From contig CM022947.1 of assembly GCA_012931725.1 (NCBI GenBank), forward strand, positions 26,381,746-26,445,745: 64,000 bases of DNA, written 5' to 3'. Each line of letters opens with the position of its first letter. Position 1 is the stretch's first letter. Positions 12,584 to 23,164 of this stretch are shown piece by piece. Both the position numbers and the translations under genes were made by a program. The notes under the pieces were generated by a model that worked only from the letters and a program-made list of their open reading frames with translations, was not told the DNA's origin and ran no database searches. This DNA is from Litsea cubeba (taxonomy: Eukaryota > Streptophyta > Magnoliopsida > Laurales > Lauraceae).

Positions 12584-12592
12584 CTATATAAA
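12584..12592 (+). promoter_or_regulatory. TATA box of the defensin-like gene
   Basis: CTATATAAA lies 51 bp upstream of the ATG at 12643, leaving room for a short leader rich in CAA and CCA. The spacing fits a plant TATA-type promoter with transcription starting around 12615-12625. Confidence 0.65.
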
Positions 12593-12642
12593 GTCCCTCA
12601 TATCATACCTCAAAACCAACTATCACCATTTCAAAAACTACC

Positions 12643-15600
12643 ATGGAGAAGACATCTTTCAAGTTGGCATTCCTGGTCGTACTTTTGGTGATGGCCTCTG
12701 GTTAGCTTTTTCTTCTTTTAACTCCCTATGTCCCATTGAATTAGAGTTTTACCACTCAAACTATTAGGTTGATTTTGTTTAGTCCCTAAGAGATATGAGC
12801 TGTGTGGGGATATTTCCGAACTCACCGGAATACTAGCCTGATGCTCCATCTCATGCTCCAGCGCCAGCTAGTCCATCTCGGCAGCGCTCGGTCTCAGCAA
12901 TAGTGCCAGCCTCCAGCTCGCCCAAGTGATTCCACTTTGGCCATACGCTCATAAGCTCCAACTCGGCCAGGGCATCCCCAGCCCGGCTATGGACTTCAGC
13001 TCGGTCCTCCACTTCGGCACCCCTGCGAGGTCTCCAGCCAAGTCAAGGTCGCTCCCTACCTCGGCACCAAGCACCCCAGATCGTTCACACCTCGGTTATA
13101 GCACCAGAAAGCTACCCATGGCGGGGGCTGACAGCCGTCCTCCCATGGACACTTAAGTACGCTACAGCACGTGCGACAAGACAAGGGCACCGCCCATATA
13201 ACTTGGCAGAGCCACCCGTACCGCCATGCTTCCTAACAGATTGGCGTCCACCGCTCCCAAGATGCCAGGGTATGGCCTGACGGGACAAATGGACTGCGAT
13301 TAGACTCCCTGTCAGAGCTGCAGAGCACTCTCTCCCTCTCTCTCCAAAGTCAACTCTCTCCCTTTCCCTATCGATATAAGCAGCAGGCGCAGAGAGGAAT
13401 GGAGAGAGGTGATCAAACATCCGATCCAACCCACCATACATAAAACCATATGCCAGCTCTCTTCTTTTCGGGAGAACCACGTGCTGGTATCATCTTCTTC
13501 CCCATTCTCATTCACCATCCTTAGTCCAGTTCCAGCACTGACTTAGGCATCGGAGAGCCTTGCGCCGCCCAGGCCAGGGTCCTCTGACCTCCTATTGTTC
13601 TTCTTCCTTTCTTCCAGGCTTCAGGCAGGCATCGGTGTTCAACCAAAGAGCTCCGGCTACACCCCTATCTTTGTGAGTGACATTTTATGCGCTTACAATT
13701 GGCGCCGTCTGTGGGGATCCGATCAAAAAGTCATCTTCCCAAACACCATGCCTCGAATAACCAGAAAGGGAAAAGAACCATCGACACTACCACTGGTCCC
13801 TCGCCTGAAGAGGTCCAGGGGTGGATCTGGTGCGACAAGCTTTCCAAGAGTTCGCTCTCAGTCGGGTGCATCTCCGAAGGGGGTGGCAGCACCTTCCCGG
13901 CGAGATAGCCTTCGACTGGGGGATCCCCAACAAACCAAACTCCGTCATCAGATTGAAGACAACGACAGCTCTCTTCTCGCGGATGTCAGGGCCCGAAACC
14001 TTGTTGTCCTCTAAGAGTAAGATGAGTTGATCCGTAAACTTCAACAACAGCTGCAAAATAGGGCGGCAACGCCAACGCCATCCTCCAAATCTCTTTCAGC
14101 TGAACCGGCACGCAGCCATTCCGGCAACCCTTAAGAAAACTGGAGCGAAAATCGGAGGACAGTGACAACTTGAGACAATGGCTTGACCAGCAAGTCAAGC
14201 AAATAATCCAGCAGATTCTGGACGAGGCCAGCTCTAACGGCTACGTTTCGAGGGATCTCAGCACATATTCCTCCTCTCGAGAACTAAGGGTCAGGTCTAC
14301 AGAGTCCTCAACGGGATTAGACCCCAGCCATATTTCAAATAGTCGCAACCAGTGACAGGCATCTTTTGTAGCTCGGCAGTGCTTCTAGATCACTCCAGTT
14401 CAGTAGCCATGTTCCAGCTCGGTAGCCCTGCTCCAGCTCGGCAGCGATTCCAGGACGATCCAGTCCGGAAGTAGTACTCCAGCTCGGCTGTACTGCTCCA
14501 CCTGGGCAGTAGTGCTCCGACTCAGCAGCCTTGTCAGAATGCGCCAGACCTTCGACTTGACTAGTGAGTCCCCGACAAGGCGACTCCCATCACCACCAGA
14601 CAGCCTCCAGCTCAACGGATGTCTCTAGCTCGAAAACAACCTCCAGCTCAGGGGGCTGCTAGATGTCCCCTACGATTTTTCAGCTTCGATGACCCCGACA
14701 CGACCCTCTACTGTCGGCTTCGATCGTACGATCCTTTACTATCATTTCGACGACACGGTCCTCTACTGTCAGCCTTGATCGCACGGTCCTCTACCGCCAT
14801 TAGTCATCCAGGCCACCCGCATCTCGGCCACGCGCCAGTTCTCGATCTCTTGCATCTCGGCTACGTGCCAAATCTCAACTTCGTGCATCGCAGCAGCAGC
14901 GCCAGATTCTCAGCTACGCGTCAGATTCTCCACCTCACGATGGTGTCGCCCTCATGCCAGCCTCTGCGTCATGTAGGTTATGCCTCCTGTTGGTTTACCG
15001 GACTACACCTCTGGTCCAAAGCCAGTTGGTCATGTCCCGGACTCTCCATTTCGTGCTATGCGTGCATCTCGGTTCTCAAGCCAGATAGCCGGCATGTCTC
15101 CAAAAGCGTGCCACGAGCATCTCGGTACTCATACCAGATAGCAGGCATGTCATGCTATGCGTGCATCTCGGTTCTCAAGCCAGATAGCCGGCGTGTCTTC
15201 AAAAGCGTGCCACATGCATCTCGGTACTCATATGAGATAGCAGGCACGTCATGCTATGCATGCATCTTGGTTCTTAAGCCAGATAGCCGGCATGTCTCCA
15301 AAAGAATGCCACGAGCATCTCGGTACTCAAACCATATAGCAGGCACGTCATGCTATGCGTGCATCTTGGTTCTCACGCCAGATAGCCGGCATGTCTCTAA
15401 AAGCATGCCACGAGCATCTCGGTACTCATACCAGATAGCAGGCACGTCATGCTATGCGTGCATCACGGTTCTCAAGCCGAATAGCGGGCATGTCTCCATC
15501 GCGTCCCACCTCATGATGGCTCGGCCCATGCAGGCTCGACCTCATGCTGGTCCGTCCACATGCTAGTTCCGGCCTCACGCTGGCACGACCTCATGCCGGT

Positions 15601-17464
15601 CCATCCATGTGCTGGCTTCGGCCTCACGCTGGCACGACCTCATGCTGGTCTCGACCGCATCTACGACCTCCATCTGCATGTTGGTTATGGCCTCGCGCCG
15701 GCTCGGCCTCATGTAGGTCTCGACCACATGGCGTCTCAGTAACAGTACTAGATGACCGGCCAATGAGAATACACCTGGTAACAAGCCTGCTGGTCATGTC
15801 TCGGTCACAACTCTCGCCAGCTCGGCAGCAGTGCCCTCCTCAGCTTGGCACTCTCCAGCTAGGCAATATACAGACTACATCTCTGGCGACGAGTCACCTA
15901 GTCATGCCTCCATCTCTCAGTTGGTGACGAACCAGTTGACTGAAGGCCACCAATCTCAATCAACAAACAGCTCCAAGGCATAAGTGTTGTCCTCCACGAT
16001 ACTTAGTCTCTGACCTCAAAGAGAAGTCTAATGTGCTCAGAAGCTGGGGGGCTATTGTGTGGGGATATTTCCGAACTCACCGGAATACTGGCCTGATGCT
16101 CCATCTCGTGCTCCAGCGCCAGCTAGTCCATCTCAGCAGTGCTCGGTCTCGGCAACAGTGCTAGCCTCCAGCTCGGCCAAGTGATTCCACTTCGGCCATA
16201 CACTCATAAGCTCCATCTCGGCCAGGGCATCCCCAGCCCGGCTATGGACTTCAGCTCAGTCCTCCACTTCGGCACCCCGCGAGGTCTCCAGCCAAGTCAA
16301 GGTCGCTCCCGACCTTGGCACCAAGCACCCCAGATCGTTCACACGTCAATTATAGCACCAGGAAGCTACCCATGGTGGGGGCTGACAGCTGTCCTCCCAT
16401 GGACACTTAAGCACACTACAGCACGTGCGACAAGATAAGGGCACCACCCATATCACCTGGCAGAGCCACCCGTACTGCCATGCTTCCTAACAGATTGGCG
16501 TCCACCGCTCCCAAGATGCCAGGGTATGGCCTGACGGGACAAATGGACTGCGATTAGACTCCCTGTCAGAGCTGCAGAGCACTCGCTCCCTCTCTCTCCA
16601 AAGTCAACTATCTCCCTTTCCCTATCGATATAAGCAGCAGGCGCAGAGAGGAATGGAGAGAGGTGATCGAACGTCCGATCCAACCCACCATACACAAAAC
16701 CATATGCCAGCTCTCTTTTTTCCAGGAGAACCACACGCTGGTATCATCTTCTTCCCCATTCTCATTCACCATCCTTAGTCCAGTTCCAGCACTGACTTAG
16801 GCATCGAAGGGCCTTGCGCCGTCCAGGCCAGGGTCCTCTGACCTCCTATTGTTCTTCTTCCTTTCTTTCAGGCTTCAGGCAGGCATCGGTGTTCAACCAA
16901 AGAGATCCGCCCCCTATCTTTGTGAGTGACATTTTATGCGCTCACATGAGCATTATCTTTTTCTTTAAAAAAACTGCTAGAAAAGGATTTAATGGATTGA
17001 TAAAGGGTCCTCATGCAAATGATCTTCCCAAAGTAAAAATTGATGCTCTCTATTCTAGATCTTCAATTTAATCCGTCACTACTCTCCTCTTTTAGTTCCC
17101 TCAGGTTAATAAAATCCCATTTACTATGATCTCTCTATAATACAATGTGAAATAAGCAAATGAGCCAAACTAAACACCTCTACGGGACCATATCGCCTCA
17201 TGGGATGATTATTTGCATTTTCCCCACAATCCTCTATACTTGGATTAGATTATGAAAGTGCTTTCAAAAGCTTATATTGGGTTGTTTTTGCAACGGATGG
17301 CTCATGTGTATTTGACAATCTGTGCAGGCATGCCATTTTCAACGGTGAATGAAGTTGAAGGTAGAGCTTGCAACGAGCCCATAGACTGCAGAGACTACTG
17401 TACATCGGGATGCAGGAGAATACTTTGCTGGAACCACGAATGCATCTGCGGATGCGATCCCTAA
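12643..17464 (+). CDS. Defensin-like cysteine-rich secreted peptide, intron carrying a retroelement
   Basis: Exon 1 is 12643-12700 and exon 2 is 17328-17464, joined by a GT-AG intron (GGTTAG ... TGTGCAG) in phase 1 to give 64 residues. Residues 1-20 form a hydrophobic signal peptide (FLVVLLVMASG). A short acidic spacer follows, then eight Cys at 34, 40, 44, 48, 53, 58, 60 and 62. CxxxC (40-44) and CxC (58-60) fit the cysteine-stabilised alpha-beta fold of plant defensin-like peptides. A C-x5-C ... C-x4-C-x4-C-x-C series also resembles the spacing in nodule-type cysteine-rich peptides. Such peptides are exported and act in defence or signalling; the exact role is unknown. The 4627-bp intron would be about 476 bp without the element at 12801-16946. 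Splice sites and frame are intact, so the gene may still work. Confidence 0.78.
12801..13697 (+). repeat. 5' LTR of the intronic element
   Basis: It has TG...CA ends and is 897 bp. A TATA-like GATATAAG occurs at 13373-13380. The upstream part is a C-rich stretch full of CCAGCTCGGC-type phrases. The 13541-13588 block is nearly identical to the minus strand of the Tat LTR near 29540-29585. Confidence 0.9.
13700..13716 (+). other. Primer binding site (TGGCGCC type)
   Basis: TGGCGCCGTCTGTGGGG begins two bases after the 5' LTR, as in Tat/Athila-group Ty3 elements. The exact tRNA partner is not certain from sequence alone. The same site is used by the element at 17856-30281. Confidence 0.85.
13748..14014 (+). 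pseudogene. Short gag-like leader frame of the intronic element
   Basis: An ATG 51 bp after the 5' LTR opens an 88-codon basic frame (MPRITRKGKEPSTL...). Its place and basic start (compare MPPKAKKGG in the large Tat element, 66 bp after its LTR) suggest a relic of gag. No gag core domain or zinc knuckle follows. Function is unlikely. Confidence 0.35.
14619..15566 (+). CDS. Hypothetical repeat-containing frame in the intronic element
   Basis: A 315-codon frame starts at ATG 14619 and runs through five 33-residue repeats (units beginning SCYACI-VLKPDS, residues about 145-309). These are encoded by exact 99-bp tandem units, so expansion or contraction keeps the frame. I know no family that matches. 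There is no signal peptide or catalytic motif, and the composition is rich in Ser, Arg, His and Cys. It may be a chance frame kept open because the repeat length is a multiple of three. I would not treat it as a proven protein. Confidence 0.3.
   Translation: MSLARKQPPAQGAARCPLRFFSFDDPDTTLYCRLRSYDPLLSFRRHGPLLSALIARSSTAISHPGHPHLGHAPVLDLLHLGYVPNLNFVHRSSSARFSATRQILHLTMVSPSCQPLRHVGYASCWFTGLHLWSKASWSCPGLSISCYACISVLKPDSRHVSKSVPRASRYSYQIAGMSCYACISVLKPDSRRVFKSVPHASRYSYEIAGTSCYACILVLKPDSRHVSKRMPRASRYSNHIAGTSCYACILVLTPDSRHVSKSMPRASRYSYQIAGTSCYACITVLKPNSGHVSIASHLMMARPMQARPHAGPSTC
15051..15545 (+). repeat. 99-bp tandem repeat, five units
   Basis: Units start at 15051, 15150, 15249, 15348 and 15447 with the phrase TC(G/A)TGCTATGCGTGCATC. 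The spacing is exactly 99 bp each time. Divergence between units is modest, mostly single-base changes. Confidence 0.93.
15533..15670 (+). repeat. 49-bp tandem repeats
   Basis: GGCCTCACGCTGGCACGACC recurs at 15571 and 15620, with a degenerate copy before and after. It continues the repetitive character of the element's interior. Confidence 0.7.
16041..16051 (+). other. Polypurine tract of the intronic element
   Basis: AAGCTGGGGGG ends four bases before the 3' LTR at 16056. This confirms plus orientation. Confidence 0.75.
16056..16946 (+). repeat. 3' LTR of the intronic element
   Basis: It is 891 bp and closely similar to 12801-13697, with scattered substitutions and small indels (about 97% by eye). 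The insertion is therefore older than the copia element at 45031-54090. Confidence 0.9.
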
Positions 17465-17855
17465 AGATGGAGTCCAATCTTAGTGCTAGAATAAAAATTC
17501 CCTTCTTGATGTGTTAAATTGGAGGGATTTACTGCCTTTGTATTTTCCTTTTTTAAGGTGCAATAATTGAAAGAAGCAAGAGCTTCACATAACTACTATG
17601 GTTGTTGTCACTATTCAAAGCATATTTGTTCGTTCCATCACTAAGGTTGCTCATGGGCCACTCCAACCCAGGCTTGACCCATGCATTTTGTAATTAGGAT
17701 GTTTTATGAGTCATTAAGCGTCTTATACAATAGGATAAATCAGCATACATGGTGACTGAGTATGGCATGCATGGGGTGGGTTTGCATCGTGTCTTTGGTT
17801 TCAAGCATCAGATTTGGGCCACGGCATTTCGAATCTTAATTTGAAAATTAGAAAT
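17465..17855 (+). other. 3' flank of the defensin-like gene
   Basis: An AATAAA signal at 17490-17495, 26 bp after the stop codon, is the likely polyadenylation signal. Beyond it the sequence is unremarkable and AT-rich up to the Tat element. No other gene is seen. Confidence 0.6.
17490..17495 (+). terminator. Polyadenylation signal AATAAA
   Basis: A canonical AATAAA lies 26 bp after the defensin-like stop codon and is followed by T-rich sequence. Confidence 0.55.
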
Positions 17856-18736
17856 TGTAGGTGCAGAAAAATGATGACCCACAATAATCGAGGTGCCTTA
17901 CAGGACTTATCCAAATGAAGAAGGTAACCTGCTGCCTGGAAGCCTGAAAGGAGAGAGCAAACGGTCAGAGGACCCTGGCCTGAGCGCCGCAAGGCTATCT
18001 GATGCCTAAGTCAGTGAATGAACTGGAACAAAGGAAGGAGAGGGAGAAGAGAAACAGAGTAACGGCTCCTTGGGTTGGATTGTGCGTACCTTGCATGTGA
18101 AATGAGGCTCTATTTATAGACGCCTGGACGATATCTTTGGATGATATTTTGGTGTGGGTCCCGTGACTTGATAGGGAAGTCATCATCAACCCACAAAGTA
18201 ATAAATGCGGTCCATTCCAGCCCACTTTGCATTTAATGCCAGTCGGATTAGCCCACGTCACATTAAATGCGCATCTTGTTGGGCCAGATCGTGTTGGACG
18301 CTTTTGGCGGTAGGGGTACCATCGGATCTGCCCTCGGGCCTTGCCCTGATTTGGCTTCAGCCGCTGGATGCCGTCCTGTCAGTGATCTGGTGAAGATTGT
18401 GGACGGCTGGATGTCGCATCTGTCTCACTGGCCCGCGCCCCTATTCCTTCAAGCCGATGACGTGGGGGGCGAAGGGCGCGAGTGGATATTCTTTCCTGCT
18501 TCGGTTTTCATCCCGGCTCCTTCGGCCGAGGTGGAGCTTTCAGCCGAGGTGGGCACCTGGGCCGAGCTCGGCGCTAGCGGCCCGGACCAGCCTGACTTCG
18601 GCTGGGGCCCCTGTCCTAGTAGCCGAGGTGAGTCTGGTGCCACGTGGGCGGCACGCGAATGGCACGTGAGAATGCTTAGTCCCATCTGATGGCTGTGATT
18701 AGCGTAATCCTGGAGCTTTGGAAATCTCCCCACACA
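17856..18736 (-). repeat. 3' LTR of the Tat element
   Basis: It is 881 bp with TG...CA ends. It holds about 28 bp near 18390-18418 that are absent from the partner LTR, plus scattered changes. The minus-strand TATA-like TATAAATA lies at 18111-18118. Confidence 0.92.
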
Positions 18737-18748
18737 ATTGCCCCCTAG
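18737..18748 (-). other. Polypurine tract of the Tat element
   Basis: The minus strand reads AGCTAGGGGGCAAT up to the LTR boundary, as expected for the plus-strand primer. Confidence 0.75.
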
Positions 18749-19005
18749 CTTTTGACCTCTTAAGCGTCCTAGCCTTTAGTGGTCGGAAGCTAGAGATCCT
18801 GTCCGGAGATGCGGCGATCATTGCCTGGTGTCGCTTCAACTTTTCTGAGGCAATAAATGCTCTGTCCTGCTCGCTCTGAGAAGCGAACCGACGGCTACAC
18901 GTGTAACCCCTTCACTGATTGCGTTATCTTATTGATGGAACAGGCTCGGATTACGAAATTTGTCTCTGCGAATTCGAAAGTGGCGCCCAAAGAGGGTTTC
19001 CTCTC

Positions 19006-19014
19006 CATAAATAG
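19006..19014 (+). promoter_or_regulatory. TATA-like box upstream of the antisense gene
   Basis: CATAAATAG lies about 220 bp before the ATG at 19231, followed by a CT-rich leader. It could drive plus-strand transcription independently of the LTR promoter. Confidence 0.45.
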
Positions 19015-19230
19015 GGTCGCCTTCCTTCTTTCTTCTTTCTGATTTCCTTTGCCCCTGCTCTTGATTTCCACTCTGCTCTTCGAGACTTCTCTGGTGAGGA
19101 CGATCGTAGGACGCGCCCAGATCTATTTTTGACTCGCCCTTCCGTCTCTGTAAGTAACTTCGTGCCCCCGTCTGGTTTTTAGGGTTTCCTCACCTCTAGG
19201 GTTCCTTTCTGCTGCCTCCTTCTTTTAGAC

Positions 19231-21692
19231 ATGGGCTCCCCTAGATTTCGATTAGATACAGAAGAGGGCATGGCTAGGTTTAGGGCGGCTTACAACATCC
19301 CAGAGGGAGTTCGCCTTAGGCCGGCGGACCCTTCCGGTCACGCCACGCGCGGTTGGTCCTGCGGCTGGATGCCATTTCCTCTGATCTCTGTGATCGAAGG
19401 TGGGGTCAGGTTTCCTCTGCACCCCCTCCTTAGGGCCTGCCTTAGCATGTGCTCGATTACCCCGTGCCAGTTGATGCCCAATGGCTTCAAAGTCATTATG
19501 GGAACGGCGAAACTGAACGAGATTTTGGGGACTGACCTGGGTGTCCATGACATCGAGGATGTATACGACATTTGCAAGGCCGGGGGAGATAATTACTACC
19601 TCCGGGTGAAGCAGCGTCGAATAGGCTTCGTCCTGGCCCTGGAGGATTCCAGTAAGAATGCCGAGGAAGACCTCTTCTGCGTGTCCGGGGACTGGGAATT
19701 TGGCGCCGGTGAGAGTAGGAGGCTGATGGTCCCTCGTCATCCCGGGGCTGTCCCAAGTAAATACCGCTTCTTTTCCCTATTTATTTCACTCTGCCACCAT
19801 ATCGCCGAGCTGACATCCTTTGTTGTTTGTGCGCAGAACTGCACGCTAGGCGACGCCGGGCTGCGAGCGAAGGCTGGAGAAAGAACGTCGACGACCACAA
19901 GAAGGTCGAGAGATATAAAGGGCACGAGACCAAATCGGCCTGGAAGCTGTTAGGGTACACGCCGAGGTACCGCGGCCACTATAGGAGGATCGGAGCAGCT
20001 CCCGAGGACGAGCTGCAACCTGATCGCCCTCCTGTCACCTTGGCGGTGCCTGCCGGGGTCCCTTTAGTCGATCCTGCTGCGAGCCGAGCTGCATCTGGCG
20101 CTGAGGCATCCACGTCTTCCAGCTTGGGGTCGCTGAACTTGAGGGAGATAGTAGACGCTTACTCATCTGACCAGGAGCGAGGAATGGAGGGAGGCTCAAA
20201 AGTGCCTGGTACCAAAGATCTGGCCGCCAAGTTTAGGCAGAGATCTTCTTCCTCAACACCTTCGTCCGCCAGCACCTGCTTGGCTTCGGGCTCAAGGGGC
20301 GCTGGCGCCACTTCTACTCCTGTCCCTAAACCGAGCGAGGGAGCGCGGCGACGCTCGCCGGATCGCCCGCGGGAGGGGTCCCCACCCCGGAAGAGGTCCA
20401 AGGCGGGCGAGAAGGACTCGGGGGCTGAACAGCCCCTGAAGGGCAAGACCCCTACGCGAGCCCCTGGAGGTAAGGCTCCGGCTGAAAAGAGTGCGCCGGT
20501 CAGCAAGGCAGCTAGCGGGGCGGCCCGCGAGCTCACCGTCTCGGTGGGGCAAGGGTCCGGATCGGCTTCCGGACCTCGTACTGCCCCGGCGGCATGGCGG
20601 CCCAAGATGGAGACGCAGCCCGGGAAGCCCCTAAGCGTTGAGGACCGGCTGATGGGGAATACCGACGTTATCGGGGCCATCGCCAAAGCTTGCGCCCTGC
20701 CGCGCGACATGGAGGTGCATGCGCGGTACGACAATGACAGCCTGATGGTCTCGGCGATCCAGGCTAATCTTTTGGTAAGTATCTTCTATGCTCTTCTTCA
20801 AGTGCTTTAGTCCGATTGCTATTGTTTGACCCATTCTTCCCTTTCGCAGAATGTGCAGAGGCTCCTGGCAGTAATGGAAAGGAGTGATCGGAACGTCGCC
20901 AAGATCACCCAGCTGGAGTCTGAGAGGGAGAGGTTGAAGAAAGAGCTGGAAGAGCTAAGGAAGAGCAGCGCCGAGGCCACCACCCAGCTGGAGGCAGCCT
21001 TGGTCAATGTTACTGACCTCACGTCGCAGACTCACCAACTGAGGGGTGACATCTGGACGAAGACCAAGAGGATTGTCGAGCTGGAGTCGGAACTAGCCAG
21101 GTCGAGGTCTGAATCGGCGACTGAGGCGACGAGGCTGCGTGGTGAAGTGCTGCCTGGGCGCGCCAAAATTGAGAAGCTGAAGTCAGGGAACGCCGAGCTG
21201 AAGAAAGAGAAGGCTTCCCTACTGTCTGAGGCGCAATCTTCTTTCCAAAGGGGGGTGGACCAGGCCACCGAAGAGTACGAGAGGCAGGTGGAGGAAATTA
21301 CCTCCATCTTGTTCGAGGAAGGGTGCTTGGCTGCGCTGAGGCGTGCGGGGGTTCCCGAAGACCACCCGGTCTATCGGAACCTACCGAAGTACTCGGACCC
21401 AGCCCCCGAGCCGAGCTCTGCTTCTTTGTGTGAGAGCGCCCCGGTCGACGCCTCCGCAGCTGACCCTGCCTCGGATGCTGTCCCAGCTGCCCCGGCCCCC
21501 AGCGATGCCCTGGTCGCCAGCGATGCCCCGGCCGTGCCTCAAGGCGAGGCCTCTTCTGCCCCCGCTTCTGGTGAGGTACCGGTCAAAGCCTCTACTACCA
21601 GCGACGCACCAAGCGAGGCTGCGGTCGCGGCTGATACCGCTGGTCCATCAGAGATGGTGATCGATCTGGTGGAGTCGCCGAAGCCGCAGTAG
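19231..21692 (+). CDS. Antisense extra gene of the Tat element, gypsy-type transposase-like domain protein
   Basis: Three exons, 19231-19756, 19837-20774 and 20850-21692, join through two GT-AG introns (80 and 75 bp; AAGTAAAT...GCGCAG and GGTAAGTA...TCGCAG) into an uninterrupted 768-residue protein. Residues 1-175 resemble the plant 'putative gypsy type transposon' domain (PF04195 style, with VRFPLHPLLRACLSMC and the PNGFKV block). The middle, about 220-470, is a disordered Ser/Pro/Arg/Lys-rich region. Residues about 489-640 are a Leu/Glu/Lys coiled coil, followed by an Ala/Pro/Ser-rich tail. Extra genes in this position and orientation are known for Tat elements; their function is not settled. 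Unlike the gag-pol beside it, no stop or frameshift is seen. Exon limits are inferred from splice consensus. Confidence 0.75.
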
Positions 21693-23164
21693 TTTTGCCT
21701 CTCTTGCTTTTGCCCTTTGTAATTTTCTCTTTCTATCTTTTATATGTATTGCTTTCAGTACTGTAATATCTTTCGCTTTTAATGAGAACGGAGCTTCTTT
21801 ACTTCTCTTTATTTTTGAGTTTGGTATTGAGTACCTTTCATATGATGCGCGACCCTCGAGTTAGAGAGGGTCGAACGATCTTCATAGCCATCTGTGCCGA
21901 TTCTCCGTATTCTGGAGACCATAAATAGTAGTAAGTGTGGCGATACGGCCGATGAGGGAAATGAGCGAACGGCTCCACGTGGCGCCATCGGGATCGCTGG
22001 TCATTATACAGGAAGACGTGCTTCTCACGTAACGCATGGGAGACTTCGCCTCATAACTTCCTTCGGAGACCGGGCCCTTCTTCTTCCTATAAATAGAGGT
22101 GGTAGGCTCGCCATGGGAGAGCAAAAAAAAAAAGAAAAAGAAAAAAAAAGGAATTAGGATAGCTTAATCCACATAGACGTAGGAGCCCGCCCTCTTCTAT
22201 TTATCGCCTTGGCAGCCATGTCCGGTAGACCTTTAGGAATATTTGACCCGGGGGGAACCCCTGTGCCAGAGGACGGCTTTCTCCGAGGGGGGAAGTCTGT
22301 CGTAGTCTGCGCGCTCTCTGAAAATGATCCTCGTGGACTACGCGCTCTTTGAATGCGGGTCCACGGCCAACCCTCCCTGGTCCGGTTGCATGGGAATCTT
22401 TGCAGCTGTGGGTTGGTGGCGCCCTCTGCATTTGGAGGTCTTGTTTTCATCCCACAGGGCTCCGCGTGGAACCGCGCTTCTTACGGGATATCAAGACCGC
22501 CGAGCCGGGGGCAGGATCGAGGCACCATTGGACCGAGGGGCTCTTCAAATTTTGGTCTCACTGATCATAGGGTGTTGAAGAGCTCAGCGAGGTCCAGGGC
22601 CTCCGAGCTGAAGGGGCTCTTGCACGCTTTGGTCTTACCAACCAAGGCGTATTATAGAGCTCTGTGGAATTCAGAGTCCCCCAAAGCCTCCAAACAGTGG
22701 ACCAGTGAGGACCGGAGTCTTCAAGCTTGCACTCTAAAGGGCGTTGAAGAGTTCAGGGCGCTGGAGACTGGATTGAAGAGTCGGTGAAGATCAGAGCCTC
22801 CCAGTCTTTATTTCTTTTTCTGCTTTCAGAGGACTGCGAGCCTCCTTTCTGTACTTTATTTTCTTCTCTGTCACCCTTGTAATGAAGCAATTTACAATGA
22901 ATAAAAGAGCAAATTTTTGAGATCATACAATTTGTGTACAATGCTTCCTTTTTGCCTTTTTTGAATACATAATTGCGATGTTTGTATCTCTGTGCCGCTT
23001 TTTTGCACTTTAGTGCTTGCACTGCTCTTTTTCTTTTGAGGAATTGTTGTTGGCCGAAACGGATCAGCATTGCCCGAGATGAACTGTCTTGTGCCGAGAT
23101 GATCACAGAGACTTGATGATCTCGGCTACGTGAGCCTGAGTTTGGGAACGATCTGGAGAGGTGT
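21693..23164. other. Noncoding 3' region of the Tat element
   Basis: No coherent frame is seen on either strand. It holds a second TATAAATAG at about 22088, an A-rich stretch at about 22123-22149, GC-rich imperfect repeats around 22500-22680 (GAGGGGCTCTT and AAGGGGCTCTT phrases) and AATAAA at 22900-22905. That last signal could end transcripts of the antisense gene. Confidence 0.6.

Larger units (their letters stand above)
12801..16946 (+). mobile_element. Non-autonomous Tat-like LTR element inside the intron
   Basis: LTRs of 897 and 891 bp start TGTGTGGGGATATTTCC and end CTTACA/CTCACA. They are flanked by the 5-bp duplication TGAGC (12796-12800 and 16947-16951). The inside (2358 bp) has a TGGCGCCGTCTGTGGGG primer site, a short gag-like start and tandem repeats, but no protease, RT or integrase. 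The primer site, LTR termini and about 50 bp of LTR (13541-13588) match the large Tat element at 17856-30281. It therefore probably used that family's enzymes. It lies in the same direction as the host gene, so its own poly(A) signals could shorten the host transcript. Confidence 0.9.

Noticed and set aside
13112..13480. 122-codon minus-strand frame and its copy at 16453-16734
   Set aside because: It lies within the LTRs of the intronic element and is opposite to the element's sense; duplicated only through the LTRs.
20159..20734. 191-codon minus-strand frame, Arg/Pro/Ala-rich
   Set aside because: It is a shadow of the GC-rich exon 2 of the antisense Tat gene; the plus frame has splice logic and the shadow has none.
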